This document shows positions 36,281 through 48,136 of a stretch of 64,000 bases of DNA, in pieces (within the stretch, counting starts at the first letter, position 1; each line of letters begins with the position of its first letter). Both the position numbers and the translations under genes were made by a program. A model generated the notes under the pieces. That model saw only the letters and a program-made list of their open reading frames with translations, had not been told where the DNA came from and did no database searches. Source of the DNA: Bryum argenteum (lineage: Eukaryota; Streptophyta; Bryopsida; Bryales; Bryaceae); assembly GCA_037043015.1 (NCBI GenBank), contig CM073322.1:13403601-13467600 (forward strand), in the 5' to 3' direction.

Positions 36281-37495
36281 TGAAGACATGAGCTCAAGCA
36301 TATCCATTGATCACCATGTATTGTTGTTTTCATTCAATACACACACTTGATTTGGAAAGAAGTCCACCACACTTGTAATTTTTGAGACAGTTTTGGTTTG
36401 GAGGGTATGAAGAAGAATATTATCATCTTGTTACTCAAGTTCATCACGAAGGGACGGATGGAAAAAGAGAAATATTCACGTGGCTGCATATGGTAAGGAA
36501 TTTAACTGATTGCTTCACATGTCAATAGAAGGAGGTGGAATCAATGCAAGCATAATTATATTACATTAGTAGCACCTTGATTTTGATAAGTTTGGCAAAT
36601 TAGTAGTCAAAATAATACAATAATAAATGATTACCTTATTTCAACTTTATCCTTTATCATATGAGCACAAAATTTTCTTTAACAGCCTTAGGCACAATTA
36701 TACTAGCACCCTTAACCCCTAAACTCCCTAGTTTTGAGAACAACATTTTGAGTCAAGTTTTGGTCTAGATACATAATCTACAACAAGTCTATTACAAGTT
36801 TGTGCGATTAAAATCTAAATAGCTTATCTTTATTTTCATCTATATCACTTATTTCAAAATGAGTTTTTGGCTAAAAATACCCTAAGGGGCTAACTAAGAC
36901 ATCAAGTCTTAGAATTTGGTAACCCTTGTTGTTGACCACAATGTTTAGGACCATGTTAAAACTTATAATTTTGTGAATACACTCATTTTATCAATACCGG
37001 CAATTTATTACATGAGTAGATCAACAAAGGTTAAGATCTCACAATTAAAAGCTTCAAATCCGAAACCCATTCAACAAAAGGTTTCCAAATCTCACAACCC
37101 AAGATGAGTGAGAAGAAAATAACTCACCAATTTAAAAGGTTGTGAACATATTGCATGCATTCTTTCATATTTTGACTACTAATTTGCCAAACTCATCAAA
37201 ATCAAGGTACTAATGAATGCTTCCATTGATTCCACCTCCTTCTTTTGACATCTAAAGCAATCAGTTAAAATTCCTTACCATATGCAACCACGTGAAAAGT
37301 TCTCTTTTCCATCCGTCCATTGCAACTTTGTGATGAACTTGAGTAACAAAATGATAATATTTTTCTTCATTCCCTCCAAACCAAAAGTGTCTCAAAGATT
37401 ACAAGCATGGTGAACTTCTCTCCAAATCAAGTGTGTGCATTGAAAATCCAACAATGCATGGTGAACAATGGATACGCTAGAGCTCATGACTTCCT
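36281..37495. mobile_element. Non-autonomous element with about 340-bp inverted arms
   Basis: The arm at 36281-36620 matches the arm at 37150-37495 in reverse. Shared stretches include GACGGATGGAAAA, TGCATATGGTAAGGAATTT, GGAGGTGGAATCAATG and CAAATTAGTAGTCAAAAT. About 530 bp of AT-rich sequence lies between. No transposase was seen. The right arm is followed by a partial second copy of its outer part. Confidence 0.7.
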
Positions 37496-37635
37496 TCCAA
37501 AATCAAAAGTGTCTTGAAAGCCACAATGTAATATGCGTGGTGAACAAAGGAAACTATGGAGCTCAATGTGCGGGCACCAAAAAGTAACCGAAAATCTTGT
37601 GGTAAGAATGTTGATGTAAGGATATTTTAGGAATT

Positions 37636-38078
37636 GCACAAGAGTGCCCACCCTTTCAACAAACATAATATTAATTGGTTGAGAGCAATATTTTCATCTC
37701 CATCACATTTCGAATTCAAATTGTGACCATTGCATATGGTAGTACACTCAAAAACTCGAACCACATACTTGCGTAAGAGTGCCCAAGATTGCCCACCCTA
37801 TCAACAAACATAACATTAATTGGCTCTAAGCAATTTTTTTCATTTGCATCACATTTTGAATTCAAATTGTGACCATTGCATATGGTAGTACACTCAAAAA
37901 CTCAAATCACAAAACTTGCATAAGAGTGCCCAAGATTGCCCACCCTGTCAACAAACATAACATTAATTGGCTCAAAGCAATTTTTTTCATTTTCAGAATA
38001 TTTGAAACTTAAATTGTATTTGAAACTTAAATTGTAACCGTTGCATATGGTAGTACACTCAAAAACTTACACCACACA
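37636..38078 (+). repeat. Three tandem units of about 146 bp
   Basis: AACATAACATTAATTGG recurs near 37662, 37807 and 37954, and ATTGCATATGGTAGTACACTC recurs once per unit. Units two and three are the most alike. It adjoins the inverted-arm element. Confidence 0.8.
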
Positions 38079-38210
38079 ATTTTTTGACAGAGGAAGAATA
38101 TATAGTTGGAGGAGGGAGATGAAGCTGAGAAGTTCAGACACTAGGACTCCGAAAGATTGTCATACTATGGATCCTACACAAGTTGAAAGTTCATTGCCGT
38201 TCTCAGCAGA

Positions 38211-38351
38211 GTTGTCGTCTTATCAGACAAAATTCCTTGTCAAACACAATTTAGATGTGATGTACATCTAGAATGTCTTCAATGCATCAAATGTACATCT
38301 CATCTAAATTATGTCCGACAAATGAATAAGAATTTTGTCTGATAAGACAAC
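38211..38351. mobile_element. Short fold-back MITE
   Basis: Inverted repeats GTTGTCGTCTTATCAGACAA and, reversed, GTTGTCTTATCAGACAAAAT continue inward to TGATGTACAT/ATGTACATCT, so nearly the whole 141 bp can fold into a hairpin. Non-coding. Confidence 0.7.
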
Positions 38352-38806
38352 ACTGATTCTCAGCATGAATGTGATGCATACCTATATATACATTTTCTAA
38401 CAATGATGTTACGGAAGCGCAAGCGTATCGTCCCGAATGTGGAACATGAATAGTCGGAGCATGAGCACCGGCTGGTCGCTTGACGATCTTTGCCATTCCT
38501 GTAATATCGAACGGTTTGAACAATTATCGAAGCAAAGTAACTAAGTGTATATATGTGAATCGCCGAAGTCGATGCATGGAATGCTGATAGTCACCGACTT
38601 TTGGTTGGTCGAATCTCCAGCTTGCTTCTGTGAGTACACATACATTCGTTAAATACTGATTTTGCTGTCTCCAATTTGAAATGAAGTTTGTGATCTGAGG
38701 TCGCCCGGGTAAGCTAAGATAGCTACGAATGATGATAAGAGAGAATGAACATCATTTAACGTATGTATGTGTGTATGTACAAGAATCTTTGTTCTGCTGC
38801 TTGCAG

Positions 38807-39011
38807 GATAATGGAGGATCGCCGAGGGCAAGAAACTTCCAGCTGATTATTATCACACATGACGAAAGATTTGCACAGCTGATTGAGCAACAATCAGTAG
38901 GTTGTTGCTATGATTCTACGTGCTTTCACTTTCTATTGCTCTATGTACTGATGAATTCGTATTGTGAATTGCAGCCAGCACAGCATCATCGAGTCACAAG
39001 AGATCTTTGAC
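38807..39011 (+). pseudogene. RAD50 3'-end fragment, inverted copy
   Basis: Corresponds to the penultimate and last exons of the right-arm RAD50 remnant. ITHDERFAQLI is readable, and the final exon (from 38974) reads QHSIIESQEIFD. A deletion removes the sequence between the FAQLI part and the exon end, including the donor region. A one-base loss in the AGAA(C) stretch breaks the frame. It is not functional. Confidence 0.8.
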
Positions 39012-39131
39012 TGCACAAGCGTTGGTGGGTGTTTACAATGTGAAGAGGTTCAATCTCTTTCTCCTTTTTCCTTAGTTCTGTACATAGTCGTCGACAAGCA
39101 ACATCATAGAGGACATGCAATCACATTCAAG

Positions 39132-39755
39132 GGCAATGGTAAGCTTGGGGTATCACTTTTTGGACACACTAATTAGGTTATTTTTATTGAAAACCTCCAA
39201 AGTTTGTCTAATTTAGTCATTTTAATCAAGTAAAAAGACCCTAAAATAGAAAATAAAATATCATGCACCTCACTGAAATCAAAGTATATATGCCTATAGA
39301 TTTTCTTTTAGATTTTTTATTTTTTTTGGATCCATTCATAGATGAGGGAAAAAGTGTTGAATTTGGGGATTTGCAGGCATTATAGTGCACAATGAATTAA
39401 TTTTTTTATTATTAAATAAATTATTTTGTATTCTATACAAGAAGATGTAGGTCATATTCAAAAATTATATTAAAATAAAAATGGTTGATATTCCATTTGC
39501 TTGATTCTATGGATTTTAGGTTATTGGGACATGACTTACTTTTTCAACTAAAAAATCAAATAAAATTACTTCAAAATATTTTTTTTAATTTTTAATTTTT
39601 TTTCTTGATACATTATAAGTATAGACAACTAAAACCACATCTAATGTAGTCTTATTGTATTACAGTTTAAAAATGGATATGTTTGTCACACCAGCATAGA
39701 GTGCAATTGTTCATGGGACAACCTTTTTGGGTACCCCAACCAGAAAATCACCCTC
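39132..39755. mobile_element. Probable MITE-like insertion in the left arm
   Basis: About 0.6 kb absent from the right arm. It is AT-rich, with related ends (GCTTGGGGTA near the start, GGGTACCCC near the finish) and a similar AATCAC-TCAA sequence on both sides, perhaps a degraded target duplication. Non-coding. Confidence 0.55.
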
Positions 39756-40899
39756 AAAGGGTTGATATCATTTCTCCTCATAGGACATGGAGTGGAAGAT
39801 CAGTAGGTTAGTTGGCTTGTATTATTGCACCTTTAGTTGTTGAATGAGCTTACTCTGTGTGTTTTTTCTCCATATAATTTGCGCCTGAATGTGATTTCGG
39901 ATGCTTCTGTTACATGGGATATCCAGAGTATCCAAAGTATCATTTATCCTTGTCTTGCAGACACTGGGTGATGGGTTCGCTTTGATGTTGGTGTATTGAG
40001 CTTTTGCGTCAATTCTTGCACCATCATTGAAGGAATAACAATGTTGTACTTGTAAGTGAGCTCTATAAACATGAACATGACAGAAGCATGTACTCTTACT
40101 TAATAGCATTAAAGGATGGCTTGTATTCCAACATGTTTGGGTCTTTCAACCTTGTTCAATTCTAAGGATAGAACAATATGATTTTTCAGTAAATTAAATT
40201 TCAGAAATTAGATTCAATCTTCAAATTTTTAGTGATTCTAGAGAGAGCGAAGAGCTTTGTGAGGTACTCATTTGTATAGGGAGAAGAGGTACTCATTTGT
40301 ATAGGGAGAAGAGGTACTCATTTGTATAGGGAGAAGAGTTATGTGATTTTTAGTGACTTTTACAAGGGCACTCCTTTAAAGGAGTGATATCACATTGTGG
40401 GTTTCAAGCTCCCAAAAAATTTACATGTTTTCTTGTCAAATTTGAGATTTGGAAATAGAGTGTCGGAGTCACTTAAGACTTGGTTCACAAGGGTACAACC
40501 CTTGATAGTGGCTAAGTGTAAAAACTTTTAGAGGAAAATACAAATATGTTTTATATGAATACACATGACTAAAGCAGTCTTAAGGCCTAATTTAGACTTT
40601 CCAAGTCCAAAATTGATGCAAAACTTTAAGGGTTATGTGTATGTACAACTTGATTGGTATCAATTCAAGTGATTGGAATCAAGATCATGCATTATAACAA
40701 TTACCTAGCAATCATAGCCAAGGTCATATGCAATTTCATTTTCAAGACTTTTTATGATAATTATTAGCTAAAGGGTGCATAATGTAAATTTGAGGATTAC
40801 AATTCATAATATTTCAAGTTTTAGAGATAGCACAAGATTAGCAATACCCATATAAACAAGCTTTTAGAACCTCACCCCTGCACATCCTTGTGTTTTATA

Positions 40900-41345
40900 A
40901 AGCTCATAAACCCAAGAATGCAATTTTCTATCCTTTTGCACACATGGAGCTACAGATAAAAAATGTGCATCATTTGGGTACTTTCAATCATAGGATCGTC
41001 AAGGTAACTACTACAATAATTATATTGACAAAATAATATAATGTTGGATGGGCACCATTTATGAGATCATTACATTCAAAGTTGATGCTAAACTCTGTTT
41101 TGGCACTTGCTTGGAAACATAGTTTACTTTGTGCAAAGAGTGATTTTGTGAATCGTGTTAAACCAAACATTTTCCTAAGACATTATTTCAATGAGAGTAG
41201 AGGATTTAGTACACTTCATGCAAATTGTTTGAAGGAAAAAATATGAAAATTCAAAGCATGTATAGATATGCACTTTCTCAAACATAATTGGTTTGGAGGA
41301 TAAATGAATGGTGATGAGGTGCATTTCTAGGTTCATTTTTTTTGG
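40900..41345 (+). repeat. R2 repeat, copy in the centre of the inverted duplication
   Basis: Similar to 51.94-52.31 kb in the same orientation: a segment before TACTTTGTGCAAAG, CTTCATGCAA and AAATGAATGGTGA are shared in order. No coding capacity. Confidence 0.55.
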
Positions 41346-41367
41346 TTAGAGGATTCTCAAATCTCAA

Positions 41368-42476
41368 ATTTGACAAGAAAACATGTAAATTCTTTGCGAG
41401 CTTGAAACCCACAATGTGATATCACTCCTTTAAAGGAGTGTTCTTGTAAAAATCACTAAAAATCACATAACTCTTCTCCCTATACAAATGAGTACCTCAC
41501 AAAGCTCTTCGCTCTCTCTAGAATCACTAAAAATTTGAAGATTGAATCTAATTTCTGAAATTTAATTTACTGAAAAATCATATTGTTCTATCCTTAGAAT
41601 TGAACAAGGTTGAAAGACCCAAACATGTTGGAATACAAGCCATCCTTTAATGCTATTAAGTAAGAGTACATGCTTCTGTCATGTTCATTCTAGAGCTCAC
41701 TTACAAGTACAACATTGTTAAATTCCTTCAATGATGGTGCAAGAATTGACGCAAAAGCTCAATAAACCAACATCAAAGCGAACCAAACTGAGCCATCACC
41801 CAGTGTCTAAACTGAGCCATCACCCAGTGTCTAAACTGAGCCATCACCCAGTGTCTGCAAGACTAGACTGAGCCATCATCCAGTGTCTGCAAGACCAGGA
41901 TAAATGATACTCTGGATATCCCATGTAACAGAAGCATCCGAAATCACATTCAAGCGCAAATTATATGGAGAAAAAACACACAGAGTAAGCCCATTCAACA
42001 ACTAAAGGTGCAATAATACAAGCCAGCTAACCTACTGATCTTCCACTCCATGTCCTATGAGGAGAAATGATATCAACCCTTTGAATGTGATTGCAAGTCC
42101 TCTATGATGCTGCTTGTCGACGACTATGTAGAGAACTAAGGAAAAAGGAGAAAGAGATTGAACCTCTTCACATTGTAAACACCCACCAACACTTGTGCAG
42201 TCAAAGATCTCTTGTGACTCGATGATGCTGTGCTGGCTGCAATTCACAATACGAATTCATCAGTACATAGAGCAATAGAAAGTGAAAGCACGTAGAATGA
42301 CTAAAATCATAGCAACAACTTACTGATCGTCTTTGGAGATGCGATAGTATCGCTCTGCGTGCTGACGTTGCCCAATCAGCTGTGCAAATCTTTCGTCATG
42401 TGCGATAACAATCAGCTGGAAGTTCTCTTGCCCTGGACGGCGATCCTCATTATCCTGCAAGCAGCAGAACAAAGAC
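41368..42476 (-). repeat. Right arm of the large inverted duplication
   Basis: Reverse complement of 38770-40450 without the 0.6-kb insertion and without the 25-bp triplication. It has its own small tandem repeat of about 29 bp (CACCCAGTGTCTAAACTGAG) at about 41788-41890. Confidence 0.85.
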
Positions 42477-43114
42477 TCTTGTATCATACACACAACCTTG
42501 GCGTTCTAGAGATTCATCTTCATGCACTGCTGGACCATTCTGGTTGCAGATACTTATCAGACCTTAAAAGTGCGCCCGCCAAACTTTCTGCATTTGACGT
42601 GTCAAAATCTGCATTTGGCGTGTCAAGATTTGTGGTTGGTTCGTCAAGTGCCCGGATACCGCAGTTAAGACAGAACGTTTCTGCTGCCGCCAGCCGGATT
42701 ACAAGGGATGCTAGCACCTGCATCAAGATACATTAACATTCTGAGTGATTCATAAGCAGAAGTCCACCAATGTCACCAGATACCACGTCGACGACAACTG
42801 TAAAAGCTTGAACTTCACGAGGCTTCGAAGAGTTTGATCGTGGTTTAGTGAATCTGGCCAAAACAGCTTGCCTTCTGTCTCATCGGAAGATAATTAATTA
42901 TCTAATTCCCAGAAGAATGACTGATATACTTACGAGCAGTATTCACCCTTCACAAGTAGCCTGTAGCTAATCCATTTACACTCAAGCAAGTAGTATCTGG
43001 ACATCTTGACAAGCTATAGACTGATCACAACTTATAAGCGTACCTTCTGACCAGCACTGCAACGACTGCGCATGTCCAATTCTGCGTCCCCACTTCGCAT
43101 CACATAAGCTGGCA
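42032..43114 (-). pseudogene. RAD50 pseudogene, last four exons only
   Basis: Four consecutive exons on the minus strand match the RAD50 C-terminal ATPase lobe. The exon ending 43044 reads GDAELDMRSRCSAGQK (ABC signature region). 42717-42563 reads [20 protein letters not shown], then LDEPTTNLD (Walker B and D-loop). 42454-42324 reads HDERFAQLIGQRQHAERYYR. From 42236 it reads QHSIIESQEIFD. Exon 42717-42563 has a 21-bp tandem duplication that adds seven residues ([14 protein letters not shown]) right after the D-loop. Exon 42454-42324 lacks one base after ATAATG. The normal stop after EIFD is TGC here. The coiled coil, Zn hook and N-terminal lobe are absent. An intact RAD50 gene must lie elsewhere. 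Confidence 0.88.
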
Positions 43115-44747
43115 CTTCTTAACACACTGCGAACGTTACCATCGAAGCTGTCTTGAGAGCGGAAAGTACTAGTATACATTCACTTGCATGAAGGCACTTG
43201 AAGAATTTTACTGCTAGTGCCATTATAAGTAATATTAAGTGGAACTGGAACTGGATCGGAATGACTGGCTCACTTGCTGTTAATTTTATGGTACTCGCAT
43301 TTGGGTGGACGTCTCTTGTAAGGGCTTGCAGGGGTTATGAAGTTATTCTTTGTGACAACAACTGAAATATGAGTGAATGTCCGAGGGAATTGTGTCGGTA
43401 GGGCTTGCTTTTGAGTAATTTTCTCACCTTGAAGTGAGTACACATCTCATAGTGTGCACAAAAATGTTCTATTCTGAACTCGGTCACAATTTTCCCGTTA
43501 AACTTCTTCTTTTGACAACTTTCCTCGGAGCCTTTGCAAACCATCAGAGAATGCATTGGAAAAGTTTGGTCTTCTAAGCACAATGATGGACCAGTTTCAA
43601 TCAGTAAATCTTATCACAAAGTTCTGCACCAAGAATTTTGGATTACTTTCAGTAACCAGTGTGAAAGCATAGTTAACTATTTACTTATCCTTCACAATTA
43701 TCTAAAAAGTGTCACCAAACATATAAAAAAACCAAAAACACCATATGTAGAAGCAGAAAGATGCTCCAATCATGACGACAACCGGTACCGCAGCAACGAA
43801 GCAAGTAGTGCAGCGAGCTGGATTTCTTCGATGCTCAATACTTCAGCAATTTGAGCAGCTCACATTGATACTAGACGATGCTATTGAAGTACTAGTCGTT
43901 GATGGAGATGATGAGCGTAGATGCTTCACTTAAGATGAATCTTTAGATAAAACTATTGCAAACACAGATGAACGTCCCGCTTCTTGGACACAGTCACTCT
44001 CGTCTCCCCCGCCTATTTTTCCCCTTCTTGGAAACAGTCAGTGTCGTCTCCTGCCTATTTTACCTGTACGATGCTCGTAGTAGTCTTTTACCCACAATCA
44101 ATTAAGGGTGTGATCAATTGACAGAGTGTTTTCTGAACAATCATCAGGAGAGCAAATAAAATGGAATAAAAGTATATCAACATGGAGAGTGGAGTTCTAG
44201 ATTCACACTTGGAATGCAGCCCGCTGATAGCAAGAGCCTTGTAAGTGAAGCTGCCATCAGGAAGCGGATTCTTCCTCGTGTGGAGTTGCAGGCAACGGAC
44301 AGTGACGAAAGGCATGGATCTCAGCTCGGTCCGAACTTACAATAATCTGCTGCCGTTCTAGGCAAATGACATACTAACATCTATCGAATTGAATTTTTTA
44401 GAAACCCCCGACAGATAATCGTCGTCTCTCTCATTGATGTGTTGCTCCATGGGTGCAGAGGATGGGAGAGAGAGCATGGGCAGCTGAGTGTGGGCTCATT
44501 TTATTGGATGATCAGGAGGTTCCTTGCTTGCTTTGTATCACTCGAAAGCCGGCCGGGACTCCGGAGAGACCTGATACTTGCTCAGGTGAACTTGTGAGGT
44601 GCTGGAGGATTTATTGCGGAAGCGGGTACGTACACGATCGTTGAAGATTCGTCAACGTCAATCCAGGCTGGGGACGCCTACTATGCTTAGCAATCGTTTG
44701 CAATTCCTGAATGTGAGTCCTTCAGAGCCTTGTTCTTGGAGTTTAAT

Positions 44748-44798
44748 GTCCCATACTGGTTACGCGCGCGGTTAAGGGCTAGAGTCGGGGTACATAAT
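44748..44798 (+). promoter_or_regulatory. USE and TATA box of U2 snRNA copy 2
   Basis: GTCCCATACTG at 44748-44758 and TACATAAT at 44791-44798, 32 bp apart. Positions relative to the RNA start are nearly the same as in copy 1, consistent with a kept Pol II snRNA promoter. Confidence 0.75.
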
Positions 44799-44821
44799 GC
44801 TTGGAGTTTGGGTGGAGAGAC

Positions 44822-45013
44822 ATACCTTTCTCGGCCTTTTGGCTAAGATCAAGTGTAGTATCTGTTCTTATCAGTTTAATATCTGATACGGGGATCATCG
44901 ATCCCCATGATATTAATCTCATTTTTCTAGGGAGCGGGGCTGTCTGGCAGCTTGCTGCCTGGCCCCGCGCGCGTCGCCTTGGTATCGCACTACCTCCTTG
45001 GCCGACGCAGCCC
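44822..45013 (+). ncRNA. U2 spliceosomal snRNA, copy 2
   Basis: The same 192-nt RNA as copy 1, with only about three visible substitutions, all in the 3' half (CTGTCTGG for CTATCTGG, GCGCGCGTC for GCGCGGGTC, GCCGACG for GCCGGCG). The branch-site pairing region and stem-loop II are identical. Promoter elements are kept, so it is probably active. Confidence 0.95.
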
Positions 45014-45069
45014 TCTGCCCTCCCCACCCGGAGGCACCCAATGCAAACTCTAAACTGGAGAGTAACATA

Positions 45070-47600
45070 AACGGATGAATCATTCCCAGTGCAGCCCAGT
45101 GCAAACTCCGAATTGGTGTAATGGCTGGAATTGGCACAAGAAAACATGTTCATGAATGGGTGGTCACACAATGCAGATGTAGGATCAAATGCTGACTGAC
45201 GACGTTTTTGACGTTTTTGAGGAATCAAGGTGGAAGAAGTGATACCCGGAATGGAGCACTTTGCATCTGTTGCATGATTGGGCAAATTGAGTACTTGAGT
45301 CAGTCATGTACTTTGATTGATGACAAGCTTCCGCCTAGTACTCACTTACTTGTGAGAGGTAACAGTGGTAACAGGAGGATGTGACAAGAGTTGAACTTTC
45401 TTCTAAGATTGTGGTGAGATAGTGAGGGAAAAATTTGAGGTTATAGAATAGATGCTGTTGCTTCAAATGAAGCCTAAGAACTTAAAGGTGATCCCACAAA
45501 TGGTACTCAGTTTTGATTGAAGACAATGAATCCGTGGAAAGAGACTCCGAATGATCACTTGAGGTGGTGGGTTTTTGATGGGTGGGGCGGTGGTATGTAG
45601 CTGTGGGGTACATCTGGGCCGGCGAGATGTGTGGGAGTAGTAGAGGTTGGGTGGGGAGGATGTAAGAAAAAAGCGTTAGGATATATATTACACCCCAAAT
45701 TGGTTCACCTACCTTGTTTTTATAATGTAACACATTCATTTGTTGATTGTAGTCTCAAAAACATTTCAACCAGGCCTGATTTCAACCCCATCTTAGTTTC
45801 TTAGATGTTCTTTTGATCATAGAGTTTTGCAATTTCATATATTTGTGTCAGGCCAGTGTCCAGGTTTGACTTGTACTACATAACTCTTGAGTCCCAAATT
45901 CATTGTTCAAAGGCTCGAGATACAAACTTCACTTTAGCTAATATGGGTAGTAACTTGTAAGACACTCAATCATGTAGTGCAAGTAGAATCCCTACTCTTG
46001 CCCAACCCCACTTGCTATGTAGCGCCCATATTACCAAGAAAATCCAATATAAAGGCTAAATATTATAAATTGAGTAACAACAGCCGGAGTTGAACCAGCT
46101 TGGAAGAGTCCATCTACTCTGTTGTCTCACAAAGTAACCTCCCCAAAGTTGTTGTTCAAAACATAACGCTTCAACAAAGGTGTGTTCTTTACGAGAATCA
46201 ATTCACAGTTCAATCAAACGGCTTATCCTTCAGTTTGTTTATCAAGGTCAAAAGCACAACCTGAATTTGAACAACTTTCCGTTCTTCCCCTACCTCTGCA
46301 TCTGCACAAATCACTACATTCACACCATAAAGCTCACTAGTAATAAGGCTTTTCGGCATCACTTACCAACTACGTCAAGACTTCCTCCTTGAGTTAATAT
46401 CATGATACCCACTTTCATAGCTGCTACAACAGACTCCATAAAACATATGAAATCAGTTACAAAATGAAATGTCAAAAAAGTGTAAGACAATCAACATAAA
46501 CAATAGTAATGTACGTATACATGAAGATATTGATATCAAGGACATATGATCAGCTCATACCTTTCCACTACCTCCCTCTCCAAGCTGAATCTGCACATGA
46601 GAAGATGAAAGGCCTACTCTAGAAATACATTCAAATACCTCAAGTGCAACCGAGATGAGACCCTTGAATATTCTTTACAACACCATCTGGATACAAGTGA
46701 CTCCGAAACAAAATGGATGAAAAATAAAGTCAACCCAAACAAACAAGTCTATTTTTATATAAATTCTCCAGCAAGCCCTGCAAAATAGAAAACATGATAT
46801 GAAAAGGGTCCCAAAACATCCATCCATCCATCTAGTATTCTAGTATTTAGTACTCAATCCAAAACCACTGGAATGTCTATGAAGACTTCTCTCATCTTCT
46901 TTAAAAAAATCTAAAACAACCAGCATGAAGATCAAAATCCACCCTCAATTACTCAAGTTATAACCCTTGATGCAAAGAGAGTTTGATCTCCATGTAACAT
47001 TTACTATTGGAACCAATAATTACCAGGAAAACAAATACAAAACTCAAACATAGATAAACCTGCATGTACCATTTACTGTTGAAATAAACCTACATGTACC
47101 ACGTAAAAAACTCAAAGATATGATCATCACTAACAATACCCCAGTTCTAAAACCATAAGGAATGCTAATAACACACAATTAAGCAATTGTGCACTTGTAC
47201 GTATAAAAGTGCACTTATGTAAGTACTCTCCAGTGTGCACTTCAAAACCCACATATATGGCTTGGAGAATGGGTTTTTTGATTAAAAATTCCACCAGTTG
47301 AAAACCATATAGTTTTTGTACAATAATGCATGTTAGAGAATAAATAGTTTTACCCAATGTCCTCAAGATTGATTTGTAATATTTGTCAGTTAATATGGTG
47401 ACGTCTTACTTGCGATAGGAGACATAGTACCCGGAAAGTAATAAACATGATACATTTGTAAATATATTTGTAGATACAAATATGGGTGTTACCCATCCCC
47501 TCGTAATCATTTCTAACTCTCGTCTACCACTATACCTTCACTGGATACATTTAACTTGTTCATACATAAACACTTCATATCAATTACCATACAAACCACG
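45070..47600. other. Intergenic AT-rich region
   Basis: No supported gene. Short open frames at 45482-45739, 46180-46392 and 47130-47366 lack recognisable domains. Confidence 0.4.
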
Positions 47601-47622
47601 GTAAATGTACTATGATCATAAC

Positions 47623-48087
47623 CTACTCCTTGGTATTTAAGGCTGCTTGTAAGCGTTCGTCGTCAATAGCTTCCGTTTGCATGGCTATATATTCCAAAAT
47701 GTGTGCCTTTGTGGATTGAGGAATACAAACTCTCCTCTCTACCTGCACTCCGTGTACTATGCGCTTCTCTGACGGTTGAACGACATTCACCGATAAGGGT
47801 TGTTCGTCAAACCATGAAAAAATACACGCCTCTTTCGGTACCCAATTGTGCCTCTCACCGGATGGCTCCCACAAGGACTCCATGCAATTCGCATAGCGTT
47901 GTGTAGTGGACCCCGGTTCTTCAACGACGCCTTCTCTCATAATGGGGCAATACCAACATACTTTAATCTTTAACCTCCATGAGTTTTTCCCCTCTTCAAT
48001 CACCTTTCCTAGGTAAAAAGGTATGCCTGCTTCTACCTCCTCTCGAACAACACTTAGCGCAACAAATTGACCAGTATTGATGTCCAT
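47623..48087 (-). CDS. C-terminal domain region of the DUF7869-type gene, separate frame
   Basis: 154 codons beginning DINTGQFVALSVVREEVEAG, then IPFYLGKVIEE and IKVCWYCP, with WVPKEACIFSWFDEQ later. The pattern (an entry strand, a pocket of aromatic residues, then WYxP) looks like a small beta-barrel of the Tudor/BAH kind. Such a domain is often found after the RNase H-like core in this family. It starts about 50 bp after the stop of the 900-codon ORF, in another frame. Either an intron joins them, a frameshift separates them, or it is a second protein. I found no convincing splice pair. Confidence 0.5.
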   Translation of the reverse strand: MDINTGQFVALSVVREEVEAGIPFYLGKVIEEGKNSWRLKIKVCWYCPIMREGVVEEPGSTTQRYANCMESLWEPSGERHNWVPKEACIFSWFDEQPLSVNVVQPSEKRIVHGVQVERRVCIPQSTKAHILEYIAMQTEAIDDERLQAALNTKE

Positions 48088-48136
48088 CTCAGGATTGAAC
48101 GATGGAAACGGATCGTTGCTCCTTCTTCTTACCTAC

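Larger units (their letters stand above)
38770..40450 (+). repeat. Left arm of a large inverted duplication
   Basis: Matches 41368-42476 in reverse complement. It includes two RAD50 exon remnants, a stretch ending around CACTCCTTTAAAGGAGTG, and a local triplication of a 25-bp unit around GTACTCATTTGTATAGGG (40262-40336). The right arm has a single unit. An insertion of about 0.6 kb lengthens this arm. Confidence 0.85.

Noticed and set aside
38964-39176. Apparent small conserved protein shared by 38.96 kb and 42.03-42.25 kb
   Set aside because: It is the last RAD50 exon read past its normal end, duplicated in inverted orientation; not an independent gene.
46084-46135. Pol III B-box-like GGTTCAACTCC on the minus strand, possible tRNA or SINE head
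   Set aside because: No convincing A box, cloverleaf, tail or target duplication was found.
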